Numbered from the stretch's first letter, positions 1 to 7,915 are shown. The stretch: 54,056 nt of DNA from JBKHAJ01 sp964641125 (GCA_964641125.1 CAZXMO010000014.1:1-54056); one strand, 5' to 3'. Translations and numbers: made by a program. Notes: generated from the sequence alone by a model not told the origin.

Positions 1-3
1 TAT

Positions 4-75
4 TGGGCGATACTGGGTTTGAACCAGTGACTTCTACCGTGTGAAGGTAGCACTCTCCCACTGAGTTAATCGCCC
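4..75 (-). tRNA. tRNA-Val (anticodon CAC)
   Basis: The minus strand folds into a full cloverleaf of 72 nt. The acceptor stem is GGGCGAT/ATCGCCC with discriminator A. The anticodon stem CTACC/GGTAG encloses the loop TTCACAC, which gives anticodon CAC (valine, codon GTG). The T-arm carries TTCAAAC. The 3' CCA is not encoded, since the bases after the discriminator read ATA. Confidence 0.93.
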
Positions 76-84
76 GATAGAAAA

Positions 85-113
85 ATAATAGCACATCGTA
101 ATTCGGTTTGCAA
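85..113 (-). promoter_or_regulatory. Sigma70-type promoter of tRNA-Val
   Basis: On the minus strand a TTGCAA -35 box (108-113) lies 17 nt before a TATTAT -10 box (85-90). The predicted transcription start falls just upstream of the tRNA 5' end. Confidence 0.7.
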
Positions 114-239
114 TATGAAAGTTATTGGAAGGAACCGGTCTGCGCGGGCTGCAAGATTTTTAAGCTCCTCGTACGGTTGGGAATAGCCGATGAAGGACTC
201 TGTACCGATTGTGGCTATCCCGGAGGGGGCGGAATCTGA
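108..239 (+). CDS. Possible 43-aa zinc-ribbon-like protein
   Basis: A short open frame beginning with TTG encodes two CxxC pairs (CAGC near residue 14 and CTDC near residue 32), separated by a lysine/leucine-rich stretch and ending in a glycine-rich tail. This is what a minimal zinc ribbon looks like. There is no ATG in frame and no clear Shine-Dalgarno sequence, and the proposed TTG lies inside the -35 box of the divergent tRNA promoter. It could be a real small gene with a weak start, the 3' remnant of a longer gene, or chance. It sits 43 nt upstream of the DUF1456 gene on the same strand. Confidence 0.35.
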   Translation: MQYESYWKEPVCAGCKIFKLLVRLGIADEGLCTDCGYPGGGGI

Positions 240-282
240 TACGATAGGCTCAGGATGAAACCGAACATATCAGGAAGATATC

Positions 283-741
283 ATGGATAATAACGCCGTA
301 CTACGAAGTCTCAGGTACACCCTCGAATACGATGACGAAAAGATGGCCGAAGCGGCCGCGCTCGGGGGGCTGCCTTACGACCCCGGCCGCATGGAGGCGA
401 TGCTCAAAAAGGAGGAGGATGACGGCTTCGTACCCTGCGACAATGAGACCCTCGTCCGTTTCCTCGACGGACTCATTGTCCAGCGCCGGGGCCCTTCGGA
501 TAAGCCCCGGCCTGAAGGGGGACGGGGATTCGCCGTCAATAACAACCTCATCCTCAAGAAATTGCGGATCGCCTTTGCCTTCCGCGAGGAAGACATGATC
601 CGCACCTTCGAGAAGGCGGGATTCAGCATATCCGGTACGGAGATAACCGCGCTCTTTCGCAAGCGCGGGCACAAACACTACCGGGACTGCGGGGACCAGC
701 TCTTGAGGAAATTCCTCAAAGGGCTTTCAATCAAAGACTGA
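283..741 (+). CDS. DUF1456 (YehS-like) protein
   Basis: This 152-residue protein is two tandem copies of the DUF1456 repeat, each starting with an N-N-x-[IL]-L-[RK]-x-L-R signature (near residues 3 and 87) and each ending in an F-L-x-G-L motif. The first repeat contains KKEEDDGFVPC, and the second has FRKRGHKHYRDCGDQ. Length matches the family. Molecular function is not established; the family is soluble and widespread in bacteria. The ATG is preceded by CAGGAAG at suitable spacing. It ends 9 bp before the convergent DUF3179 gene. Confidence 0.9.
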   Translation: MDNNAVLRSLRYTLEYDDEKMAEAAALGGLPYDPGRMEAMLKKEEDDGFVPCDNETLVRFLDGLIVQRRGPSDKPRPEGGRGFAVNNNLILKKLRIAFAFREEDMIRTFEKAGFSISGTEITALFRKRGHKHYRDCGDQLLRKFLKGLSIKD

Positions 742-750
742 CACGGGCCC

Positions 751-1926
751 TTATTGTGGAGGGGCGACCTCTCGTCCGGCCGCGGAATCGTCGGCAAAGG
801 CCCAGGCGGAAAACCAGAAGTGGTCGGTTGCCGGAATCGGGTCGAGCTCAAAACCCTCGAGGGGACCCGATACGGCCCTGCCCGCGGCGTTCCACACGCT
901 TCTTGTTCCGCGGTCGACGATGTTCCCGCGCCTGACACGGAATTCGAGCTCGGTCCGTCCTTTGCCGGGAATGGTGAGGACCGGTGAGAATGCGTTGACC
1001 GTTCCCACGTCCCTCCCCCGGGCGATATCCGCCGTGTCCAACGCGGAAGCGGTCCCCGGGTGCCAGAAGACCACCACCGGCCGGCCCCCGAGGGTGTCTC
1101 TGATGACACGTTCTTCTTCGAGCTGTGTGTAGGGATACAGCTCCGAATCTCCCCGGTAGGAGACCACGACTACCCGGTCCATAAGGTCCCTTTCGTCAGG
1201 CGGGGCGGGACCCCGGTAGGCCCAAGGTGACCCCTTGTCGTATCCGGCGTAGGGATTACGTCCGTAAGGCCTATCGTAACCGGTTTCTTGAGACAGTACC
1301 CGTGCATCGGGATAGGTCCGGGCCGCCTCGCCCCAGGAGAGGGTTACCGCGGGATAGATATCTAACGCCTCCCCGGTAAACAAACCCATGACGGCATCGC
1401 CGGTCGCCTGCTGCCACCAGCTCTCGGTCTGCCGGTCGTACATGAGTAGATTACTGAACCTGAGGCGGCCGGTGGTCCCGAAGTCGAGGACCAGCGTATC
1501 GCCTCCCGCTTCGCCGCGTGCAGCCCGCGGAACGGTCGCTTCCCGATAAAAGGCGATGCCGGTATTGCACAGGGGGCAATAGGTAACCGCCACGGGGAGC
1601 CCCCCTATCTCGTCGTTGACGATTTCGTGATAGGTCAGGATTTGGAGGGGGTAGAGCTTGGTCGTTTCATTGTTTCTCACGGCGATGACCGGCTCCCGGG
1701 ACGAGAGCCGTTCCCCGGCCTTCTCTACGCTTACGAATTGCGGATTATCTATGGAGGGAATTCCGTCCTTAGGCGGTCCTCCGGAGAGGATCTCATCGAA
1801 GGAAATGACCCGCCGGGAAAAATCGGTGTCGAATTGTGCTCGCAATGCGGCCGGGGCCTCCTGGGCGAATATTCCCGTCGCGAGAGCGAAGAGTAATAGA
1901 GTGAGAAGGATTAAGGAACGGTTCAT
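751..1926 (-). CDS. Exported DUF3179 domain protein
   Basis: A 391-residue protein with a cleavable signal peptide (hydrophobic residues 4-20, likely cut after AQ). The body is the DUF3179 domain, recognisable from the CPLCNTG motif (Cys117, Cys120) and a preceding P-L-Q-I-L-T-Y-H-E-I-V stretch. The conserved cysteine pair suggests metal or redox chemistry in the periplasm, but no reaction is known to me. The start ATG has AAGGAG 7 nt upstream. It is divergent from the radical SAM gene. Confidence 0.88.
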   Translation of the reverse strand: MNRSLILLTLLLFALATGIFAQEAPAALRAQFDTDFSRRVISFDEILSGGPPKDGIPSIDNPQFVSVEKAGERLSSREPVIAVRNNETTKLYPLQILTYHEIVNDEIGGLPVAVTYCPLCNTGIAFYREATVPRAARGEAGGDTLVLDFGTTGRLRFSNLLMYDRQTESWWQQATGDAVMGLFTGEALDIYPAVTLSWGEAARTYPDARVLSQETGYDRPYGRNPYAGYDKGSPWAYRGPAPPDERDLMDRVVVVSYRGDSELYPYTQLEEERVIRDTLGGRPVVVFWHPGTASALDTADIARGRDVGTVNAFSPVLTIPGKGRTELEFRVRRGNIVDRGTRSVWNAAGRAVSGPLEGFELDPIPATDHFWFSAWAFADDSAAGREVAPPQ

Positions 1927-1994
1927 GATAATCTCCTTGTATTACAAATATAGTCATAAAAAGATGGGACGTACAGTAACTTCGGACCCTATGC

Positions 1995-2023
1995 TTGTAC
2001 GGCCCGCGAACTTGGAGTATGAT
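1995..2023 (+). promoter_or_regulatory. Sigma70-type promoter of the radical SAM gene
   Basis: TTGTAC (1995-2000) and TATGAT (2018-2023) are 17 nt apart. Transcription would start near 2030, just before the GGAGG at 2032-2036. This rules out start codons further upstream and supports ATG 2045. Confidence 0.65.
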
Positions 2024-2044
2024 TTTACCCGGGAGGAAAGGTCG

Positions 2045-3097
2045 ATGCCGGAACGGGCCATCATTCCTAAACCGATATCCTTCGGACTCATGCTCTCCTA
2101 CCGGTGCAGCGCATCCTGCAGACACTGCATGTACGCCTGCGGATCGGACTGGCCCGCCGATTATCCCTCGTCCCGGGAGCTCTCGTCTATCCTCGAGATT
2201 ATCGCGCCCTACATCGCCCCGGCCCCGGGGGGCAGCGACTGCGTAGGACTCAACTACGGCCTGCATTTCACCGGCGGAGAGCCCTTTTTGAACTATCCTC
2301 TTCTCGAGGAAGGGGTCGAGACCGCCGCGGAGCTCGAAATCCCCTCGATTTTTGTGGAGACCAACGGCTTTTGGGCCGTGGACGACGACACGGTACGAGG
2401 GCGGCTCGAAGATTTGAAGCGGGCGGGACTCAAGGGAATTATGGTGAGCGTCAATCCTTTCTATTTAGAACACGTCCCCTTCGAGCGGACCAAGCGGCTC
2501 ATCAAATATTCCGTGGAGATGTTCGGGCCCAACACCATGGTGTATCAGACTGAGTTCTACAGACGGTATCTATCGGAAGGGATTACCGGTAAAAAGAGTT
2601 TTGCCGAGTCCCTCGAGGAATACGGCCCGAAGGGGTTCCGGAGCCGTACCGAGTTCTTCTTAAACGGCCGTGCCCCCTTTGCTCTTGAAAATACCGGGAT
2701 GTTTCCCCGCTATTCCGCCAAGGAGCTGGTCAACGTTGCCTGCACGCCTTCATTCTTGAGGTCCTGGCACAATCATATCGACAACTACGGAAACTTCATT
2801 CCCGGGTACTGCGGCGGTCTTTCTCTCGGAGCGATCACCGATCTGTCCTCCCTCGTGGAGGAGGGGCTTCTCCTCGCCGACCGGCCGGTTTTATGGTTCA
2901 TCATCCGGGACGATTTCGCGGGACTGCTTCGTTTCGCCGAATCGGAGGGTTATCGGGTGAACCCGAAGGGGTATCTCTCCAAGTGCCACCTCTGCGCGGA
3001 CATCAGAATGCATCTTACCCGGGTCGATTCTTTTCCCGAGCTCGAGCCGGAGAGGTTCTACTCCGAGCTGCAGTCGGGTTCCCCGTCGGCGGAGTAA
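2045..3097 (+). CDS. Radical SAM protein with extra C-terminal cysteines
   Basis: A 350-residue radical SAM enzyme. Cys21, Cys25 and Cys28 form the CxxxCxxC [4Fe-4S] motif after the first strand, followed by a HFTGGEPF motif and a VETNG strand, as in SPASM/Twitch-type members. The C-terminal part holds further cysteines (VACTP, GYCGG, KCHLC) that could bind an auxiliary cluster. Substrate is unknown; no peptide precursor is evident next to it. The frame is open far upstream, but GGAGG plus the promoter at 1995-2023 select ATG 2045. Its last 207 nt overlap the convergent DUF2459 frame. Confidence 0.87.
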   Translation: MPERAIIPKPISFGLMLSYRCSASCRHCMYACGSDWPADYPSSRELSSILEIIAPYIAPAPGGSDCVGLNYGLHFTGGEPFLNYPLLEEGVETAAELEIPSIFVETNGFWAVDDDTVRGRLEDLKRAGLKGIMVSVNPFYLEHVPFERTKRLIKYSVEMFGPNTMVYQTEFYRRYLSEGITGKKSFAESLEEYGPKGFRSRTEFFLNGRAPFALENTGMFPRYSAKELVNVACTPSFLRSWHNHIDNYGNFIPGYCGGLSLGAITDLSSLVEEGLLLADRPVLWFIIRDDFAGLLRFAESEGYRVNPKGYLSKCHLCADIRMHLTRVDSFPELEPERFYSELQSGSPSAE

Positions 3098-3844
3098 GGG
3101 ATGCTGCCTCAGGTGCCACAGGACCGAGCGCTCGAAAGGGGCCCACAGGGCGGTGCGGATTCCCGCCCGCTTGAGTCCCCGGTTCGTCCAGTTGTTGCAG
3201 GTAAAGAACAGGTGGTAGTGGTACCGGGCGAGGTAGAAGAACTCGTTCCGCCCCCATTTCCGCAAAATCTCCTCCTCCACGGAAAGCTCCTCCGGATTCC
3301 CGTCGGCGCTCAGAAGAAAGCTCTCTTTGATGTAGCCTTCGATGGTGCGGAGCTCCTCGTCGGTGAGGATGAGCTTAGCCTGCAGTCGGTTTTCTTCGAA
3401 AGGGCCGCGGAAGAAGCTTATGAGCATCGCCCCGTCGGTCGGCCGGAAGAGGGACTCCAGCGCCGTGTTCAGGGTCAAGTCGGCCCAGGTGGGGGTGCGC
3501 ACGAAGAACTCCCGGTCCCCCCAGCCGAAGAAGGCGTAGAGGTCTTCGGTGCCCTCGAAGCGCCCTTCGGGAAGGGTTATAAACTCGAGCCAATCGGTGT
3601 ACTTCGTCCGGACCGGAAGACAGATAGAGGTATGCGCGTCGTTGGAGATGACGTAGGCTGTCGTTCCCTCCTCCGGGGGATTGTAGGAGAGGTTGACCGG
3701 GACGGCGGTCAAAAAGATTCCCAGGGCGGCGTAGAGAAACACAGTTCCCGCTGCTCCCAAGGGAATGAGCGCAAGGATCTCGAGGATAGTCCGAAGGACC
3801 TGCAGCTTTTCCGTCCGGGTGTATCGTATCCGCTCCATGCTCAT
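2891..3844 (-). CDS. DUF2459 (TIGR02117-like) membrane-anchored protein with an antisense tail
   Basis: A 317-residue protein with one N-terminal membrane segment (about residues 22-48) and an extracytoplasmic domain carrying the family's HTSICLP, FFGWGDREFF.RTPTWADL and CNNWT motifs. Function is unknown; the family was once called urease-associated. The recognisable family domain ends near residue 247, almost exactly where the frame enters the 3' end of the radical SAM gene. The remaining ~70 residues are antisense to conserved radical SAM sequence and are unlikely to be ancestral. The original stop may have been lost, or a base may be wrong near 3097. Confidence 0.78.
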   Translation of the reverse strand: MSMERIRYTRTEKLQVLRTILEILALIPLGAAGTVFLYAALGIFLTAVPVNLSYNPPEEGTTAYVISNDAHTSICLPVRTKYTDWLEFITLPEGRFEGTEDLYAFFGWGDREFFVRTPTWADLTLNTALESLFRPTDGAMLISFFRGPFEENRLQAKLILTDEELRTIEGYIKESFLLSADGNPEELSVEEEILRKWGRNEFFYLARYHYHLFFTCNNWTNRGLKRAGIRTALWAPFERSVLWHLRQHPLLRRRGTRLQLGVEPLRLELGKRIDPGKMHSDVRAEVALGEIPLRVHPITLRFGETKQSREIVPDDEP

Positions 3845-3945
3845 CCTATCTCCTGCTCCAAATGTACCGCGATCGGACGGAGGTGGAAAGGCGGCGTGTA
3901 AAGCGTGCAGTGCCCATTTTATTCGATTTTTGATACTTTAAAAAC

Positions 3946-4249
3946 ATGAGCGACGCACTCGAACCTTCACAGTTTCACGAAATCGATACCCAGACCGTTC
4001 GCGTCGAGGAGTTCGGCATCAAGGGGCGTATCCTCGATATCGGCGGGGGTTGTCGAAACAAAGTACGGGGTAATGTGGGAGGAGGCGACTCAGAGCAGGA
4101 CCGACTACGAAAAGCTCGCCTTAGAAACCGGCTTCGAGACGGTGGAGTCGGAGCTAAATGATCAGCTCTTTATCCTGACTTTGAGAAAGCCCGCTCAGGA
4201 GCCGGGCCGGTCCGAAGCCTTCAGGTCACGGAGCCCCCGGGTTATATAG
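3946..4249 (+). pseudogene. Class I SAM methyltransferase, internally deleted and frameshifted
   Basis: The reading frame from ATG 3946 gives the start of a small class I methyltransferase up to the SAM-binding loop (RILDIGGG, residues 29-36), then loses sense at about 4050. A different frame picks up the C-terminal part of the same kind of protein (YGVMW, ALETGFETVE, FILTLRKP) and runs to TAG 4247-4249. Compared with intact relatives about 110 central residues are missing, including the acidic SAM-ribose strand. The enzyme cannot be functional unless the deletion is an assembly error. Confidence 0.75.
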
Positions 4250-4278
4250 GAGCGGTAAGCTTCATCTCCCGCGCCTGT

Positions 4279-4308
4279 TTGCCGCACCGGCGTTTTCGGT
4301 TGTATACT
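4279..4308 (+). promoter_or_regulatory. Promoter of the folB-like/folK gene
   Basis: TTGCCG (4279-4284) and TATACT (4303-4308) are 18 nt apart. The start would be near 4315, only about 6 nt before ATG 4321, so the mRNA would have almost no leader. No Shine-Dalgarno sequence is present. Confidence 0.55.
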
Positions 4309-4320
4309 GGGGACACCGAT

Positions 4321-5181
4321 ATGGACAGGGTTGTTTTCGCAGACATCGAAATCTCTTCTCCGGATCAAGGGGCGCCCTTTCTTCTCTCCGGCGAGCTCCG
4401 GCTTACCGCCGCGGATGAGGGGGAACGGCTCGCCGGTTTTCCCGAGATAGATGCGATGATCGATACCGCCCGGGAGGCGCTGGCTGGGGCGGAGAGAGAG
4501 ACTCTTCTCGAGGGGGGGCTCGAGTCCGCCCTCGAAGACGCCGCCGAGCTGATTCTTATCGGATTTCAGGCGGTACGAAGTGCACGTCTCGATTTAAGCA
4601 AGTTAGGCGGGGCTGAGGGCGGTCCGAGCGGCCGGGTAGGGAAGCGCGGACTCTCGATCCAGAGGGAGTGGCACACCGCGTACGTCGGAGTCGGCTCCAA
4701 TTTAGGGGAGCGGGAGACAAACATCGAGAGATCCCTCGAGCTGATCGACACTTCGAGGCATTCCCGGGTAGACGAGGTGTCTCCCCTCTACGAGACCGAT
4801 CCGGTGGGGTACCTCGATCAGGACAAGTTCTTGAACGGAGCCTCCCGGATCGAAACCCTCTTGGAACCCCGCGGGTTGATTCGGTTTCTCCTGGAAGTAG
4901 AATCGGCCGTCTTTCGGGAACGGACGGTTCCGAACGGACCGAGGACCATCGACCTGGACGTGCTCTTCTACGACGATCGAATCACCGCCTTCGAGGAGGC
5001 GGTCATCCCTCATCCGAGGCTCCACGAGCGAATGTTCGTAATGAAGCCTCTTACCGATATTGCCCCCTACCATATGCATCCGGTCTTAGGTGAGCGGTGT
5101 TATCGATTGAAAGAGAAGCTCCTCCCGGAGCAGCCCGAGCCGCCTGTATGGATCGAATCTATATGGCCTGGCTTACGATAA
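4321..5181 (+). CDS. folK: FolB-like / HPPK (FolK) fusion protein
   Basis: The C-terminal ~165 residues are 6-hydroxymethyl-7,8-dihydropterin pyrophosphokinase (folate synthesis). It carries GVGSNLGERE, YETDPVGY, the catalytic GPRTIDLDVLFY aspartates and IPHPRLHERMFV. The N-terminal ~100 residues look like a degenerate dihydroneopterin aldolase: similar length, MDRVVFADIEI start and a terminal SKLG resembling the FolB SKPG lysine motif, but the usual ER and Gln/Asp signatures are weak. The whole would act on the dihydroneopterin branch. An upstream in-frame ATG at 4279 exists but overlaps the -35 box, so ATG 4321 is chosen. The 3' end overlaps the convergent ribH paralogue by 23 nt. Confidence 0.85.
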   Translation: MDRVVFADIEISSPDQGAPFLLSGELRLTAADEGERLAGFPEIDAMIDTAREALAGAERETLLEGGLESALEDAAELILIGFQAVRSARLDLSKLGGAEGGPSGRVGKRGLSIQREWHTAYVGVGSNLGERETNIERSLELIDTSRHSRVDEVSPLYETDPVGYLDQDKFLNGASRIETLLEPRGLIRFLLEVESAVFRERTVPNGPRTIDLDVLFYDDRITAFEEAVIPHPRLHERMFVMKPLTDIAPYHMHPVLGERCYRLKEKLLPEQPEPPVWIESIWPGLR

Positions 5182-5632
5182 ACTCCCTGTCGTACGCGTT
5201 TATCCGGGACAATAGGTCGATCATCTCTAAGGTCCCCACGGCCGCGCGGCGTGCCTGGCCCTGCTCCGCGTCTTCATCCTCCCGGAGGAGCACGGATGTA
5301 ACCGGTTTTCCCGTCTTGAGGGATACGGCGGTGCATCTCTTTTGGATTTCTTCGGTGCAGGCGTGGATGTTCTCACACCGGGCGGGTTCGAAAAGTCCGA
5401 TTACGATGACCGCGTCGAAGGCCTCGCTTCCGGCGGTTTTCTCGAGAGTAATGGGAATTTCCCACGTCCCGGGAACCCGTACGACGGTTATCGAATCCTT
5501 AGCGATTCCATGTTCGGTGAGTGCTTCGACCGTTTCATCGAGGAGCCGATCTTCCTGTCTCCCGCCGGTCCTGTTTAAAAGAACTGCAATGTGATGTCCC
5601 CGTCCGCGGGCTGTTCCTTCCAATAATTCCAT
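5159..5632 (-). CDS. Divergent lumazine synthase paralogue under an FMN riboswitch
   Basis: A 157-residue protein of the 6,7-dimethyl-8-ribityllumazine synthase fold. The VRVPGTWEIP loop is intact and the whole aligns with the canonical RibH at 13500-13988. The phosphate- and substrate-binding GAVIRGxTPHFD block is replaced by GLFEPARCENIH, so the catalytic His aligns with Asn. The RAGxKAGNKG segment is deleted. Catalysis therefore looks doubtful; a binding, carrier or altered-substrate role is possible. ATG 5632 is chosen because AGGAGGG lies 6 nt upstream. Its leader contains an FMN aptamer and terminator, so it should be repressed by FMN. Confidence 0.8.
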   Translation of the reverse strand: MELLEGTARGRGHHIAVLLNRTGGRQEDRLLDETVEALTEHGIAKDSITVVRVPGTWEIPITLEKTAGSEAFDAVIVIGLFEPARCENIHACTEEIQKRCTAVSLKTGKPVTSVLLREDEDAEQGQARRAAVGTLEMIDLLSRINAYDREFIVSQAI

Positions 5633-5662
5633 TATTGGCCCTCCTGTTGTGCGGTCGGGCAC

Positions 5663-5687
5663 AAAAAAACCCGAACCGATGTTCGGG
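5663..5687 (-). terminator. Riboswitch-linked intrinsic terminator
   Basis: On the minus strand, CCCGAAC/GTTCGGG (7 bp, 4-nt loop, 5670-5687) is followed by seven T. It lies between the FMN aptamer and the ribH paralogue, where FMN-dependent termination is expected. Confidence 0.85.
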
Positions 5688-5734
5688 GTCTTTCTAGGGG
5701 AAAAACGGCCGGAAAACCTATCCGGAAACGCATC

Positions 5735-5863
5735 GTTTTCTCTCCTCCGGACTATACCGTCGGCACCGGAATTCCACCGGTTCCACCGTGATTATCACGG
5801 TTCGCGGGCTGTAACCGCCGGTCGGGAATATTCCCCTAAGGGAAATCACCCCGCCCCGAAAAC
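5735..5863 (-). promoter_or_regulatory. FMN riboswitch (RFN element) of the ribH paralogue
   Basis: The minus strand shows the RFN signature elements in order: TTCGGGGCGGGGTGA, CCGACCGGCGGT, AGCCCGCGA, GGTGGAATTCCGGTGCCGAC and TATAGTCCGGAGGAGAG. Closing stem P1 is GTTTTC/GAAAAC. High FMN should favour the downstream terminator at 5663-5687. Confidence 0.95.
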
Positions 5864-5871
5864 TTGCGTTA

Positions 5872-5900
5872 ATATTATAAAGATTATCGAGAATTGTCAA
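5872..5900 (-). promoter_or_regulatory. Promoter of the riboswitch-ribH paralogue unit
   Basis: Consensus TTGACA (5895-5900) is 17 nt from TAATAT (5872-5877) on the minus strand, immediately upstream of the aptamer. Confidence 0.75.
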
Positions 5901-5915
5901 GCACGGATGTGCCGC

Positions 5916-6015
5916 NNNNNNNNNNNNNNNNNNNNNNNNNNNNNNNNNNNNNNNNNNNNNNNNNNNNNNNNNNNNNNNNNNNNNNNNNNNNNNNNNNNNN
6001 NNNNNNNNNNNNNNN
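5916..6015. other. Scaffold gap (100 N)
   Basis: Exactly 100 N, a conventional placeholder for unknown length. The flanks share no obvious repeat. It separates the ribH-paralogue promoter from the 3' end of the helicase gene. Confidence 0.98.
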
Positions 6016-6044
6016 CGGCGAAGGGGTGACGCGCCGTCGGGGGT

Positions 6045-7763
6045 TTACTCTTTTCCGTTGAAGAGCCGTCCGAGGAGACCCTTCTTTTTTTCCGGCTGCT
6101 TCGGTGGTTCGGAGGCGGGGCCGGAGCGGTCCTGCGAAACGGTCTTGGCTGCGGCGGGCTTGGAGCCGCCGCGGTTTTGGGACGTTCGATCGCCCTTAGG
6201 TTGTCCGGACTGCTTTTTCCCCTTCCGGGGCTTACCGCTTTTTGCCGCATCTTCTTTTTTTCCGGTTTTCCCCGTGGCCTTGACCTCGAAGTCTTCCCCG
6301 TACTTCCGCTTGTAGTATTCGAGACGCGATTCGAGGTCGGACTTCCGCTCGGGTCCCTTAGCGCCCTGGGGCGCGCCCGCTTTGGCGGCTGGTTTTCCTG
6401 CAGGTTTTCCGCCGGATTTTTCGCCGGGTTTCCCGCCCGCGCGGGCTCCTTCCGGCTTCCGGGGGCCTTTCTGGGGCGTTCGGACCGGTCCTTTCCGGGA
6501 CGGGCCTCCGCGGGATTCTCCCCGCGGCCTGCTCCGGGAGTCTCCCCTCGAGGAGCCGCGGCTCTTGGATCCGCCGCGGGAGTCCCGGGAGTAGGTGCCG
6601 GCGACATGGACCCCTTCGCTCTTGTCCTCGACATCGAGGAAGGCGTCGTCGGGATGTTCCATGGGAATCTTCATTCCGATCAGCTTTTCGATCGATTCGA
6701 GGCCGAAGACGTACTTGTCGCAGGCGAGGGAAACCGCCTTGCCGGTCTTTCCCGCCCGGGCGGTCCGCCCGATACGATGGACGTAGTTTTCGGGGTCCTC
6801 AGGCAGGTCGAAATTGACTACCATCTCGAGGTCTTCGATGTGGAGCCCACGGGCGGCGACGTCGGTGGCCACCAGGATCTCGAGCTTGCCGTCTTTGACC
6901 CGCTCGATTATGTCCAAGCGCTTTTTCTGAGGAAGGTCCCCCATGATGTACTCGGCCTGATAGCCGTTGAGCTTGAGCCGCTTGGCGACCTTCACCGCCA
7001 TATCCTTGGTGTTGGTAAAGATGAGGGCGTTGGCGGGCTGTTCGGACTCGAAGATCTTCAAGAGGAGCTTCATCTTCTCCTCCTTGGCCACATGATACAG
7101 CCGTTGGGTAATCTCTTCGACGGTAAGATTCTCCGACTCGATGACGATCTCTTGGGGATGATTCATGAACTCCCAAGCGAGCATCTCTACGCGCATATTG
7201 AGGGTAGCTGAATAGAGCATGGTCTGCCGTTTCTCCGGCTTGACCATCTTCCTGAGCATCTTCTTGAGATCGGGAAAGAATCCCATGTCGAACAGCCGGT
7301 CCGCCTCGTCGATGACGACCATATCGACTCCGGAAAAATCTATCTTCTTCGATCGTCCGAAATCGAGGAGCCGCCCGGGAGTCCCGATGATGATATCGAC
7401 CCCCTCTTTGAGGTTCTTTTCCTGGAGACCGTATCCGACCCCGCCGTAGAAAGATGCAACATTGAAAGGAAGGTGTTTGCCGAGGAGTTTGGCCTCTTCA
7501 TCGATCTGAACGGCGAGCTCCCTCGTTGGTGCGACGATCAGGGCCTTGTGTCCCTTGTCCCGCTCACGGTTCATGAGCTCAAAAATCGTAAGGAGAAAAG
7601 CCGCGGTCTTACCGGTTCCCGTCTGGGACCGGACGGATACGTCCCTTCTGTTTTCGAGGGCCGCGGCAAAAACCCGGTCTTGTACCGGGGTGCACTCGAC
7701 GAAACCGGCGTCCCGGATGCCGTCGAGGACTTCTTCGGAGAATTGAAAATCGGTGAATTTCAT
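6045..7763 (-). CDS. DEAD-box ATP-dependent RNA helicase
   Basis: A 572-residue RNA helicase. Motifs in order: CTPVQ (24-28), walker A SQTGTGKT (46-53), PTRELA (79-84), TPGR (128-131), DEAD (152-155), SAT (185-187), ARGLHI and HRIGRTAR (329-336). From about residue 395 the tail is a long, basic, low-complexity region rich in Arg, Lys, Gly, Pro and Ser, typical of RNA-annealing extensions in RhlE/RhlB/CsdA-like helicases. It probably unwinds structured mRNA or rRNA, perhaps in cold adaptation; the RRM, CvfB and HPF-CSD genes nearby fit an RNA theme but are separately transcribed. Confidence 0.95.
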   Translation of the reverse strand: MKFTDFQFSEEVLDGIRDAGFVECTPVQDRVFAAALENRRDVSVRSQTGTGKTAAFLLTIFELMNRERDKGHKALIVAPTRELAVQIDEEAKLLGKHLPFNVASFYGGVGYGLQEKNLKEGVDIIIGTPGRLLDFGRSKKIDFSGVDMVVIDEADRLFDMGFFPDLKKMLRKMVKPEKRQTMLYSATLNMRVEMLAWEFMNHPQEIVIESENLTVEEITQRLYHVAKEEKMKLLLKIFESEQPANALIFTNTKDMAVKVAKRLKLNGYQAEYIMGDLPQKKRLDIIERVKDGKLEILVATDVAARGLHIEDLEMVVNFDLPEDPENYVHRIGRTARAGKTGKAVSLACDKYVFGLESIEKLIGMKIPMEHPDDAFLDVEDKSEGVHVAGTYSRDSRGGSKSRGSSRGDSRSRPRGESRGGPSRKGPVRTPQKGPRKPEGARAGGKPGEKSGGKPAGKPAAKAGAPQGAKGPERKSDLESRLEYYKRKYGEDFEVKATGKTGKKEDAAKSGKPRKGKKQSGQPKGDRTSQNRGGSKPAAAKTVSQDRSGPASEPPKQPEKKKGLLGRLFNGKE

Positions 7764-7915
7764 ATAATACCTTTAAAATTATTTCTTGTTATTCAAATAT
7801 GTAAAGATTCTGTACCGATCCGCTTATCGTTATGACTTCAATATAACAAAAAACGGAACAAATGAATAGGAGTCTCCGGGGTCGGGTATCGTAGACGGGG
7901 CCCTAATCCCCTCCC

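Noticed and set aside
3101..3901. 266-codon frame opposite the DUF2459 gene
   Set aside because: Low-complexity antisense frame with no recognisable motif.
5860..5900. Alternative TATAAT at 15-nt spacing in the ribH-paralogue promoter
   Set aside because: The overlapping TAATAT at 17 nt is the better-spaced choice.
6177..7211. 344-codon open frame opposite the helicase
   Set aside because: Antisense shadow of a well-supported DEAD-box gene.
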